Positions 49,026 to 57,791 of a stretch of DNA of 64,000 bases are shown here, piece after piece. Source of the DNA: JANQIO01 sp965229625 (lineage in GTDB: Bacteria > Pseudomonadota > Gammaproteobacteria > Pseudomonadales > Halieaceae). The stretch covers positions 1,612,001 to 1,676,000 of the forward strand of contig CBDDJJ010000002.1 in NCBI GenBank assembly GCA_965229625.1. The letters are read 5' to 3'. The notes under the pieces are model-generated. The model searched no databases. It was not told the DNA's origin and saw only the letters and a list, made by a program, of their open reading frames with translations. The position numbers were made by a program, and so were the translations under genes. Every line of letters starts with the position of its first letter. The stretch's first letter is position 1.

Positions 49026-50090
49026 CTAGGTGTGGTACTGCGGTGAGAGTTCCTGCACCGCATCCACAAACGCGGTGACATGATCCGGGTTGATGTCCGG
49101 CGTGATGCCGTGACCCAGGTTGAACACGTGGCCCTCGCCGCTGCCGTAGCTCGCCAGGATACGATCCACTTCCGCACGAATCTTCTCCGGCTGCGCCCGC
49201 AGCCATGACGGGTCCATATTCCCCTGCAAGGCCACCTGGTCACCCACCCGGGCGCGGGCGCCACCGATGTCGGTGGTCCAGTCCAGGCCCAGGCAGTCAG
49301 CGCCGGTGTCAGCCATCGCCTCCAGCCACTGGCCGCCGTTCTTGGTAAACAGGATCACCGGCACCTTGCGGCCTTCCGACTCGCGGGTGAGCTGGTCCAT
49401 GGCGCGCTTCATATACGCCAGGGAGAATTCCAGGTAGGCCTGGTCACCCAGGGCGCCGCCCCAGGTATCGAAAATCTGCACCGCCTGGGCGCCCGCCTCG
49501 ATCTGGGCGTTCAGGTAATCCGCCACCGAGTCCGCCAGCACGCCCAGCAGCTGGTGCATCAACTCCGGCTGGTTGAAGGCCATGGTCTTGGCGCGGGCGA
49601 AATCCCGAGAGCTGCCGCCCTCGATCATGTAGGTCGCCAGGGTCCAGGGGCTGCCGGAAAAACCAATCAGCGGCACGCTGCCCGCGAGCGCCTCACGGAT
49701 GGTGCTTACCGCCCTGACCACGTAGTCGAGATCAGTGCGGGCATCCACCACCTTGAGGGCGGCAATTTCAGCCTCGGTGCGCACCGGCTTGTGAAAACGC
49801 GGGCCCTCTCCTTCCACGAAATGCAGGCCCAGGCCCATAGCATCGGGGATGGTGAGAATATCGGAGAACAGGATGGCGGCGTCCATCGGGTAGCGACGCA
49901 GGGGCTGCAGGGTGACCTCGCAGGCCAGCTCGGCATTCATGCAGAGGTCCAGGAAGGACCCGGCCTGTTCGCGGGTGGCCCGGTACTCGGGCAGGTAGCG
50001 CCCGGCCTGGCGCATCATCCACATGGGTGTGCGGTCTACGGGCTCCCGCATCAGGGCCCGCAGGAAACGATCATTTTTTAACTCGGTCAT
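49026..50090 (-). CDS. hemE: Uroporphyrinogen decarboxylase
   Basis: Heme biosynthesis enzyme of 354 residues that decarboxylates uroporphyrinogen III to coproporphyrinogen III. Signature 1, RTPMWMMRQAGRYLPEYR, is at ~20-37, and signature 2, LIGFSGSPWTLATYMIEGGSS, at ~137-157. The catalytic Asp is in the AILFSDILTIPDAMG segment (~73-87). The ATG overlaps the gltD stop, so it belongs to the gltBD transcript. The same order gltB-gltD-hemE is known from Pseudomonas. Confidence 0.97.
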   Translation of the reverse strand: MTELKNDRFLRALMREPVDRTPMWMMRQAGRYLPEYRATREQAGSFLDLCMNAELACEVTLQPLRRYPMDAAILFSDILTIPDAMGLGLHFVEGEGPRFHKPVRTEAEIAALKVVDARTDLDYVVRAVSTIREALAGSVPLIGFSGSPWTLATYMIEGGSSRDFARAKTMAFNQPELMHQLLGVLADSVADYLNAQIEAGAQAVQIFDTWGGALGDQAYLEFSLAYMKRAMDQLTRESEGRKVPVILFTKNGGQWLEAMADTGADCLGLDWTTDIGGARARVGDQVALQGNMDPSWLRAQPEKIRAEVDRILASYGSGEGHVFNLGHGITPDINPDHVTAFVDAVQELSPQYHT

Positions 50091-51511
50091 CAGACTTCCA
50101 GGTAATCGAGAATCCCTTCGCCGGCCTGGCGGCCTTCCCAGATCGCGGTGACCACCAGGTCGGAGCCGCGCACCATGTCCCCGCCGGCAAACACCTTGGG
50201 GTTAGTGGTCTGGAATTTAAAGGTCTGTTCTTCGGGAGCGATCACGCCGTCCCACTCGTTGGTTTGTACATCCACATCATTGAACCATGTGGGCGGGTCG
50301 GGTTGGAAGCCAAAGGCAATCACCACCGCGTCGGCGGGCAGGATTTCCTCGCTGCCGGGAATCGGCTCCGGACGGCGGCGGCCGCTGTCGTCGGGTTCGC
50401 CGAGGCGGGTTTCGACCACCTTGACGCCGGTGACGCCATTTTCATCGCCTACGATTTCCACCGGCTGGCGGTTGAACAGGAACACCACGCCTTCCTCGCG
50501 GGCATTTTTCACCTCGCGGCGCGAGCCCGGCATGTTCTCCTCGTCACGGCGATAGGCGCAGGTAACGGATGTGGCCTGTTGTCGCACCGCCGTGCGCACA
50601 CAATCCATGGCGGTGTCGCCACCACCGAGCACCACCACGCGCTTGCCGGCAAGGTGTACGAAGGCGTCTTCGGGCTGCTCGAAGCCCAGGTTGTGGTTCA
50701 CGTTGCCCACCAGGTACGGGAGCGCTTCATAGACACCGGCCATGTCTTCGCCGGGGAAGTTCCCCTTCATGTACTTGTAGGTGCCCATGCCGAGGAATAC
50801 GGCATCGTACTCTTGCAGCAGATGCGACGGGCTCACATCCCGGCCCACCTCGGTGTTGAGACGGAATTCCATGCCCATCTCTTCGAAGATTTCCCGGCGC
50901 CGGGTCATCACCGACTTTTCCAGCTTGAACTCGGGGATGCCAAAGGTCAGCAGCCCACCAATCTCCGGGTAGCGGTCGAACAGCACCGGTTTCACGCCGG
51001 CGCGCACCAGGATGTCGGCGCAGCCCAGTCCGGCAGGACCCGCGCCGATGATCGCCACTTTCTTGTCAGTGGGTTCCACGTCGGACAGGTCCGGCCGCCA
51101 GCCCATGGCCAGGGCCGTGTCGGTGATGTACTTCTCGGTGGAGCCGATGGTCACTGCGCCGAAGCCGTCTTCCAGGGTGCAGGCGCCTTCACAAAGGCGA
51201 TCCTGCGGGCAGATACGGCCGCAGACTTCCGGCAGGGTATTGGTCTGGTGTGACAACTCTGCGGCTTCGAACAGGTTGCCCTCGGCGATCAGCTTCAGCC
51301 AGTTGGGAATGAAGTTGTGTACCGGGCACTTCCACTCGCAGTAGGGGTTGCCGCACTCGAGGCAACGATGGGCCTGGCTGGCTGCCTGGCCTTCCGTGTA
51401 CTCCTCATAGATTTCGACGTACTCGGTCTTGCGGGCCTGCATCGACTTCTTGTCGGGGTCGCGGCGGCCCACATCGATAAACTGGAAATCATTGGCGAGA
51501 CGATCACTCAT
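50090..51511 (-). CDS. gltD: Glutamate synthase small subunit
   Basis: NADPH-binding, FAD-containing beta subunit of GOGAT, 473 residues. The N-terminal part carries cysteines for 4Fe-4S clusters (CLECGNPYCEWKCPVHNFIPNW ~38-59 and CGRICPQDRLCEGACTL ~95-111). The FAD-site VAIIGAGPAGLGCADILVRAG is at ~151-171, and the NADPH-site VVVLGGGDTAMDCVRTA at ~292-308. It feeds electrons to GltB. It lies four bases downstream of gltB. Confidence 0.96.
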   Translation of the reverse strand: MSDRLANDFQFIDVGRRDPDKKSMQARKTEYVEIYEEYTEGQAASQAHRCLECGNPYCEWKCPVHNFIPNWLKLIAEGNLFEAAELSHQTNTLPEVCGRICPQDRLCEGACTLEDGFGAVTIGSTEKYITDTALAMGWRPDLSDVEPTDKKVAIIGAGPAGLGCADILVRAGVKPVLFDRYPEIGGLLTFGIPEFKLEKSVMTRRREIFEEMGMEFRLNTEVGRDVSPSHLLQEYDAVFLGMGTYKYMKGNFPGEDMAGVYEALPYLVGNVNHNLGFEQPEDAFVHLAGKRVVVLGGGDTAMDCVRTAVRQQATSVTCAYRRDEENMPGSRREVKNAREEGVVFLFNRQPVEIVGDENGVTGVKVVETRLGEPDDSGRRRPEPIPGSEEILPADAVVIAFGFQPDPPTWFNDVDVQTNEWDGVIAPEEQTFKFQTTNPKVFAGGDMVRGSDLVVTAIWEGRQAGEGILDYLEV

Positions 51512-51515
51512 GGCA

Positions 51516-54500
51516 TCAATCCGTATTTCTCAGTCGTGACAACAGGCGGTCGAGGTCAGCCGCCTTGGGTTTCACCAGCCAGAACTTGCCGATGTAGTCG
51601 GTGAATTCCTCGAGCAGGGTCTGGCCCCAGCGCGAGTGGGTTTCCTCGACGAACTCGCTGATCATGGCACGCAGGTGGTGGCGATAGGGTTCGAAGGTCT
51701 CGGTGGAAATCCGGTGAATCTCCACCAACTCGCTGTTGTAGCGGTCGATAAAGCCCCGGTCCTCGTCCAGCACGTAGGCGAAACCACCGGTCATGCCGGC
51801 ACCGAAGTTATAGCCGGTGGGGCCCAGCACGATCACGTTGCCGCCGGTCATGTACTCGCAGCAGTGGTCGCCAGCAGCTTCCACCACGGCCACCGCGCCG
51901 GAATTGCGCACCGCGAAACGTTCACCGGCCACCCCCGCGGCAAACAGCTTGCCGCCGGTCGCGCCGTACAGGCAGGTATTGCCGATGATAGCGGTAGTGC
52001 GGGATTCAAAGCGTGACCCGCGGGGTGGATACACCACCAGTTTGCCACCGGCCATGCCCTTGCCCACGTAATCGTTGCTGTCCCCTTCCAGGGTCATATT
52101 GAGGCCACCTGCGTTCCAGACCCCGAAACTCTGGCCCGCGGTACCCGTCAGACGCAGGGTAATCGGGGCATCGGCCATGCCGCTGTTGCCGTGACGGCGG
52201 GCGATCTCGCCAGACAGGCGCGCGCCGATGGAGCGGTCGCAGTTGCAGACATCAAAGTGGAACTCGCCACCGGATTTTGCCTCGATGGCCGGCAATACCT
52301 GCGCCACCATCTCTTCGGCCTTCTCGCCGCGATCGAAGGGGTCGTTCGATTGGACCATGCAGTACTCGGGCTGCTCGGCGGCATCCGGGTCCTTGTACAG
52401 CACCGGCGAAAGATCAAGGCGCGACTGCTTGGGGGTATCGCCCGGCAGCACGTCCAGCAGGTCGGTGCGGCCAATCAGCTCCGCCAGTGAGCGCACCCCC
52501 AGCTTCGCCATCCACTCGCGGGTTTCCTCGGCCATGAACTCGATAAAATTCACCACGGTATCCACCGTGCCCTGGAAATGGTCCTCGCGCAGTTGCTCGT
52601 TCTGGGTGGCAACGCCGGTAGCGCAATTGTTGAGGTGGCAGATACGCAGGTACTTGCAGCCCAGCGCCACCATGGGCGCGGTGCCAAAGCCAAAGCTCTC
52701 GGCGCCGAGGATAGCCGCCTTCACCACATCCAGGCCGGTCTTCAGGCCGCCGTCCGTCTGTACCCGCACCTTGCCGCGCAGCTGGTTGCTGCGCAGGGCC
52801 TGGTGCACTTCGGAGAGACCCAGTTCCCAGGGTGATCCGGCATAGCGGATCGACGTGAGTGGGCTGGCGGCGGTGCCACCGTCGTAGCCGGAAATGGTAA
52901 TCAGGTCCGCGTAGGCCTTGGCCACGCCCGCGGCAATGGTACCGACACCGGGCTCACTCACCAGCTTCACCGATACCAGCGCATTCGGATTGACCTGCTT
53001 GAGATCGAAAATCAGCTGCGCCAGGTCCTCGATGGAATAGATGTCGTGGTGCGGCGGCGGCGAGATCAGCGTCACCCCCGGCACCGAGTAGCGCAGCCGG
53101 GCAATCAGGTCGTTCACCTTGCCGCCGGGCAGCTGGCCACCTTCCCCGGGCTTGGCACCCTGGGCGATCTTGATCTGCAGTACTTCGGCATTCACCAGGT
53201 AGTGGGGTGTCACCCCAAAGCGGCCGGAAGCGATCTGCTTGATTTTGGACGTGCGCTCGGTGCCGTAGCGGGCCGGGTCTTCACCACCCTCGCCGCTGTT
53301 GCTGCGCCCACCCAGCCGGTTCATGGCCACAGCCAGTGCTTCATGGGCTTCCGGGCTGAGGGCGCCCAGCGACATGCCGGCGGTATCGAAGCGCGGCACG
53401 ATAGCGGAGATCGGCTCTACCTCCTCCAGCGGAATCGGCGTCGGCGCCTCCCTGACCTGGAACAGGTCGCGCAGGGTCGCCACCGGGCGATCATTCACCA
53501 GTTGCGCGTAGGTCTTCCAGCGGGGGTATTCACCGGTTCGCACCGCATCCTGCAGGCCCTTGACGACATCCGGGTTGAACGCGTGGTACTCCTGGCCGTG
53601 TACAAACTTGAGCAGGCCGCCCAGCTCGATGGGTTTGCGCCGGGTCCAGGCCAGCCGGGCCAGCACCTGCTGGTCGGCTTCCAGTTCATCGAAGCCGGTG
53701 CCTTCAATACGGCTGGCCACGCCGCTGAAGCAGCGGTTGGCCACTTCGCTGGCCAGGCCCACGGCTTCGAACAGCTGCGCGCCGCGGTAGGACGAAATCG
53801 CTGAGATGCCCATCTTGGACATGATCTTCAGCAGGCCCTTGTTGATGCCCTTGCGGTAGTTCTTGTAGCAGCGGCCCGGTTCGCCCAGCAGCTCGCCGGA
53901 TTGCATCAGGTCGTCCAGCACGGCATAGGACAGGTAGGGGTAGATGGCCGTGGCGCCAAAGCCCAGCAGGCAGGCGAAGTGGTGCGAATCCCGCGCGGTC
54001 GCCGTCTCCACCAGCATGTTGGCGCTGCAGCGCAGGCCGGCCTTGATCAGGCTGTGGTGTACGGCACCCACCGCCAGCAGGGCGTGGATGGGCAGGCGGC
54101 CTTTTTCCAGGCGCCGGTCGGACAGCACCAGCACCACCTTGTTGTCGCGCACCGCCATGGCGGCCTGCTCGCACAGCAGGTCGATGGCCTCGGCCAGGCT
54201 GTGCTGCTCGGGGTCGTAGGACAGGTCGAGAGTGCTGGAGAGGAAATTCTCATCCTCAAGATTTACCAGCCGCGAGAACTTGGCGGGCGAGAGCACCGGT
54301 GAGCTGAGGATGACCCGCTCGGCGTGTTCCGGTCCCTCATGGAAAATGTTCTGCTCCCGGCCCAGGTCGGTCTCCAGCGACATCACCACCTGCTCGCGCA
54401 ACGGGTCGATCGGTGGATTGGTCACCTGGGCAAACTTCTGGCGGAAGTAGTCGTAGAGGGAGCGCTGTTTGCGTGACAGCACCGCCATGGGAGTGTCGTC

Positions 54501-55958
54501 GCCCATGGAACCCACCGCCTCGTTGCCGGCTTCCGCCAACGGCCGCAGCACCTGGTCGCGCTCCTCGAAGCTGACCTGGTACATCTTCATGTAGGCCTGC
54601 AGGTCTTGCTTGTCTACGCCGGGGTCCTGTTCTTCGGCGAAGGTCCCCTCGATGCGCCGGGCGTTCTGCCGCAGCCACTGCTTGTAGGGGTGGCGCTGTT
54701 TGAGGATGTTATCGACATCCTCGGTCTTCAGCAGTTCACCGGTCTCGGTGTCGATCACCAGCATCTGGCCCGGACCCACTCGGCCTTTTTCCAGCACGCT
54801 TTCGGGCGTGTAGCCATGGGTGCCGATCTCTGAGGCGAGGGTAATAAAGCCGTCGTCGGTCTTTACCCAGCGCGCCGGGCGCAGGCCGTTTCGGTCCAGC
54901 AGGCAGACCGCATAGCGGCCATCGGTCAGCACGATACCGGCCGGGCCATCCCAGGGGTCCATGTGCATGGAGTAGTACTCGTAGAACGCCTTGAGGTCAG
55001 GGTCCATGTGCTCGCGGTTCTGCCAGGCCGGCGGGATCAGCAGGCGCAGGGCGCGCAGCATGTCCACCCCGCCGGTGCGCAGCACGTCGAGCATATTGTC
55101 GAGGCTGGAGGAGTCTGAGCCGGAGCGGTTTACCAGCGGCGAAATCTCCTCGATGTTCGGCAGCCGTTCGGTCTTGAACAGCGCCGAGCGCGCATCCGCC
55201 CAGTTGCGGTTACCCTCGATGGTGTTGATCTCGCCGTTGTGGGCCAGCAACCGGAACGGCTGGGCCAGGGGCCAGCGCGGCAGGGTGTTGGTGGAGAAGC
55301 GCTGGTGGAATACGCAGATGGCGGTTTCCAGCCGCGGGTCGCTCAGGTCCGGGTAAAACTGCGGCAGGTCCGCGGGCATCATCAGGCCCTTGTAGGACAG
55401 CACCCGCCCGGACAGGGTGCAGATGTAAAAATCCTCGTGCGAGTCCAGGCGGATCTCCACCTTGCGGCGGGCCACGAACAACTTGGTGGACAGTTCTTCG
55501 ACGCTGGCGCCCGGTGCATCGATAAACAGTTGCTCGATGCGCGGCATGTTGCCGAGAGCAATCTCTCCCAGCACGCTGGGGTCGGTGGGCACCTCACGCC
55601 AGCCGACCACCTCCAGCCCTTCGCCGGCGATCACCTCGGCCATGGTCGCGCGCTCCTCGGCAGCCTTGTCGGCATCGGTGCTCAGGAACACCATGCCAAT
55701 GCCGAAACGCTCCGACAACTCGCGTTCGAATTCGGCGCGGGCGAGTTCGCGCATAAAGCCCTGGGGCATCTGCAGCAGCAGGCCGCAGCCGTCGCCGGTC
55801 TTGCCGTCGGCGGCAATCCCGCCGCGGTGGGTCATGCAGGTCAATGACTCGATCGCCGTCTGCAACAAACGGTGGCTGGCCTCGCCCTGGGTGTGGGCGA
55901 TTAAACCAAACCCGCAGTTGTCGCGGAACTCACCAGGGCGATACAAGCCTTGAGTCAT
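51516..55958 (-). CDS. gltB: Glutamate synthase large subunit
   Basis: Alpha subunit of NADPH-GOGAT, 1480 residues, making glutamate from glutamine and 2-oxoglutarate. The N-terminal Ntn-type amidotransferase has its nucleophile Cys at residue 15 (DNCGFGLIAH) after removal of a short propeptide. The FMN synthase domain contains GSDSSSLDNMLD and, near ~1040-1160, GGTAASPLTSIRYAG and the 3Fe-4S segment CKYLRICHLNNCATGVATQNEQL. The last ~270 residues form the beta-helix domain (NTCLYGATGGKLFAAG). aroB lies upstream with a 148-base gap. The damX gene usual there in Pseudomonas is absent. Confidence 0.97.
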   Translation of the reverse strand: MTQGLYRPGEFRDNCGFGLIAHTQGEASHRLLQTAIESLTCMTHRGGIAADGKTGDGCGLLLQMPQGFMRELARAEFERELSERFGIGMVFLSTDADKAAEERATMAEVIAGEGLEVVGWREVPTDPSVLGEIALGNMPRIEQLFIDAPGASVEELSTKLFVARRKVEIRLDSHEDFYICTLSGRVLSYKGLMMPADLPQFYPDLSDPRLETAICVFHQRFSTNTLPRWPLAQPFRLLAHNGEINTIEGNRNWADARSALFKTERLPNIEEISPLVNRSGSDSSSLDNMLDVLRTGGVDMLRALRLLIPPAWQNREHMDPDLKAFYEYYSMHMDPWDGPAGIVLTDGRYAVCLLDRNGLRPARWVKTDDGFITLASEIGTHGYTPESVLEKGRVGPGQMLVIDTETGELLKTEDVDNILKQRHPYKQWLRQNARRIEGTFAEEQDPGVDKQDLQAYMKMYQVSFEERDQVLRPLAEAGNEAVGSMGDDTPMAVLSRKQRSLYDYFRQKFAQVTNPPIDPLREQVVMSLETDLGREQNIFHEGPEHAERVILSSPVLSPAKFSRLVNLEDENFLSSTLDLSYDPEQHSLAEAIDLLCEQAAMAVRDNKVVLVLSDRRLEKGRLPIHALLAVGAVHHSLIKAGLRCSANMLVETATARDSHHFACLLGFGATAIYPYLSYAVLDDLMQSGELLGEPGRCYKNYRKGINKGLLKIMSKMGISAISSYRGAQLFEAVGLASEVANRCFSGVASRIEGTGFDELEADQQVLARLAWTRRKPIELGGLLKFVHGQEYHAFNPDVVKGLQDAVRTGEYPRWKTYAQLVNDRPVATLRDLFQVREAPTPIPLEEVEPISAIVPRFDTAGMSLGALSPEAHEALAVAMNRLGGRSNSGEGGEDPARYGTERTSKIKQIASGRFGVTPHYLVNAEVLQIKIAQGAKPGEGGQLPGGKVNDLIARLRYSVPGVTLISPPPHHDIYSIEDLAQLIFDLKQVNPNALVSVKLVSEPGVGTIAAGVAKAYADLITISGYDGGTAASPLTSIRYAGSPWELGLSEVHQALRSNQLRGKVRVQTDGGLKTGLDVVKAAILGAESFGFGTAPMVALGCKYLRICHLNNCATGVATQNEQLREDHFQGTVDTVVNFIEFMAEETREWMAKLGVRSLAELIGRTDLLDVLPGDTPKQSRLDLSPVLYKDPDAAEQPEYCMVQSNDPFDRGEKAEEMVAQVLPAIEAKSGGEFHFDVCNCDRSIGARLSGEIARRHGNSGMADAPITLRLTGTAGQSFGVWNAGGLNMTLEGDSNDYVGKGMAGGKLVVYPPRGSRFESRTTAIIGNTCLYGATGGKLFAAGVAGERFAVRNSGAVAVVEAAGDHCCEYMTGGNVIVLGPTGYNFGAGMTGGFAYVLDEDRGFIDRYNSELVEIHRISTETFEPYRHHLRAMISEFVEETHSRWGQTLLEEFTDYIGKFWLVKPKAADLDRLLSRLRNTD

Positions 55959-56106
55959 ATAAAGGGTCCAAAATTTCTTGCTAAAACAAGCGGTTAGACA
56001 GAACGCGACGCCGGAGCCCAGGCGCGCGCAAAAAGGCCGGTAATTTTACACAAGTTGCGCGGATGCTAACAATGCACCCGTGGATAGCCGCCATTGATAC
56101 GGCGAA

Positions 56107-57213
56107 TTATGCCGGGGTGGTTTCCAGCAGACGGCGCAGGGTGTCACCGGGGACATCATCCACCACCCGGGCGGCACCGATGCGATCCAGCAGGATCAGG
56201 CGCAGGCGACCGTCAATCACTTTCTTGTCGCGCTGCATCAACTCCAGGTAGGACTCGGCCGTCATGTCGGCGGGCCCTGCGGTTGGCAATCCCGCCGCGG
56301 TGAGCAGTTCCAGCAGCGGCTCGACTTCGTCTGCCGGCAGGCCACAATGCTCTACCGACAGTCGCGTGGCCATGGCCATGCCGGCGCCCACCGCCTCCCC
56401 GTGCAACCATTCGCCATAGCCCTGAGCTGTCTCGATGGCGTGGCCGAAGGTGTGCCCGAAGTTCAGCAGGGCCCGCAATCCGGCCTCGCGCTCGTCCTCG
56501 GCCACCACCCTGGCCTTGTTGCTACAGGAGCGCTCGATAGCCTCGGCCAGCGGGCCTTCCTCGAGGGCGCGCAACTGGCTGATATGGTCGTGCAACCAGC
56601 GATAGAAGGGCTCGTCGCCAATCAGGCCGTACTTGATCACCTCCGCCAGCCCCGCCGACAGTTCCCGGGGCGGCAGGCTGTGCAGTGTGTCGATATCGAT
56701 CAGCACCGCGGCGGGCTGGTAAAAAGCGCCGATCATGTTCTTGCCCAGGCTATGGTTCACGGCGGTCTTGCCGCCCACCGAGGAATCCACCTGTGATAAC
56801 AGGGTGGTAGGCACCTGGATGAAATTCACGCCGCGCTGGTAGGTCGCGGCGGCGAAGCCCGCCACATCGCCGACCACCCCACCGCCAACTGCGATGATCG
56901 TGGTGCTGCGATTGTGCCCCTCGGCCAGCAGGCGATCGTAGATATGACCCAGGGTATCCAGCGTCTTGTGCTGTTCGCCGTCGGGCAGCACGATCTCGGT
57001 GACCTTGTCGATGCCGGGCTCGACACCGTCCAGCGCAGCGCGCACCCGGTCCACGTACAGCGGAGCCACGGTTTCGTTACTGACCAGGGCGACCTGCCGG
57101 CCACTCACGTGGCGGCCCAGCAGCCCTGCATCCGCCAGCAGGGAGCGCCCGATATAAATGGGATAGCTGCGATCACCCAGCTCAACGTGCAAGGTATGCA
57201 TCAGGACGGTCAT
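56107..57213 (-). CDS. aroB: 3-dehydroquinate synthase
   Basis: Second step of the shikimate pathway, 368 residues (E. coli 362). NAD-site motifs are VLPDGEQHKTLDTLGHIYDRLL (~75-96) and IIAVGGGVVGDVAGFAAATYQRGV (~105-128), then QVPTTLLSQVDSSVGGKTAVNH and the metal ligands in LNFGHTFGHAIE (~250-261) with a further His in WLHGEAVGAGM. The start ATG is 56 bases downstream of the aroK stop, and both are in the pilMNOPQ-aroKB transcript order common in gammaproteobacteria. Confidence 0.96.
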   Translation of the reverse strand: MTVLMHTLHVELGDRSYPIYIGRSLLADAGLLGRHVSGRQVALVSNETVAPLYVDRVRAALDGVEPGIDKVTEIVLPDGEQHKTLDTLGHIYDRLLAEGHNRSTTIIAVGGGVVGDVAGFAAATYQRGVNFIQVPTTLLSQVDSSVGGKTAVNHSLGKNMIGAFYQPAAVLIDIDTLHSLPPRELSAGLAEVIKYGLIGDEPFYRWLHDHISQLRALEEGPLAEAIERSCSNKARVVAEDEREAGLRALLNFGHTFGHAIETAQGYGEWLHGEAVGAGMAMATRLSVEHCGLPADEVEPLLELLTAAGLPTAGPADMTAESYLELMQRDKKVIDGRLRLILLDRIGAARVVDDVPGDTLRRLLETTPA

Positions 57214-57269
57214 GGTGGTGCCTTTCAGCCTGTTTTCAGCGTGTCGTTCGCAAACGACCTTGCGCCTGC

Positions 57270-57788
57270 CTACTGGGCCTTCAGCGCCTCGCTGAGTTGC
57301 TGGGCCACGGCTCGCGCGGTCAGGCCGTCGGTCTCGACGATATGGTCTGCAATCTCGCGGTAGAGCGGATCGCGCTCTGCCATGAGCTCTCGAAGCCTAC
57401 CCTCGGGATCGGGCACCTGCAACAAGGGGCGGTTACGGTCCTTGCCGGTGCGTTCGACCTGCTGCCTGATGGAGGCATAGAGATAAACCACGCTGCCACG
57501 CTCGGCCAGGGCGGCGCGATTCTCCGGCCGCAGCACGGCGCCACCACCGGTTGCCAGCACAATGCCGTCGCGCTGGGTCAGCTCGTCGATCATGCGCGCC
57601 TCGCGGTCGCGAAAGCCGGCTTCGCCTTCGACGTCAAAAATCCAGGGGATGTCAGCACCGGCGCGGGCCTCGATAGCCTGGTCGCTATCGAGGAACTCAA
57701 GGTGAAGGATATTTGCCAGCTGGCGGCCAATCGTGGTCTTCCCGGCGCCCATGGGGCCCACCAGGAAGACCCGCTGCACGCCGGCCAT
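57270..57788 (-). CDS. aroK: Shikimate kinase
   Basis: Phosphorylates shikimate, 172 residues. Walker A is GPMGAGKTT (11-19), the shikimate-binding Asp pair is LDSDQAIE (33-40), Arg 60 is in GEAGFRDREARMI, GGGAVLRPE is at ~79-87, the lid Arg is in RTGKDRNRPLL, and the last Arg in AERDPLY. All substrate residues are present, in contrast to the kinase-like protein at 28434-28940. The stop of pilQ lies three bases upstream of its start. Confidence 0.96.
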   Translation of the reverse strand: MAGVQRVFLVGPMGAGKTTIGRQLANILHLEFLDSDQAIEARAGADIPWIFDVEGEAGFRDREARMIDELTQRDGIVLATGGGAVLRPENRAALAERGSVVYLYASIRQQVERTGKDRNRPLLQVPDPEGRLRELMAERDPLYREIADHIVETDGLTARAVAQQLSEALKAQ

Positions 57789-57791
57789 CTA

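Noticed and set aside
50027..51253. 408-residue plus-strand open frame inside gltD
   Set aside because: Opposite strand of a canonical gltD with all cofactor motifs. It shows no family resemblance.
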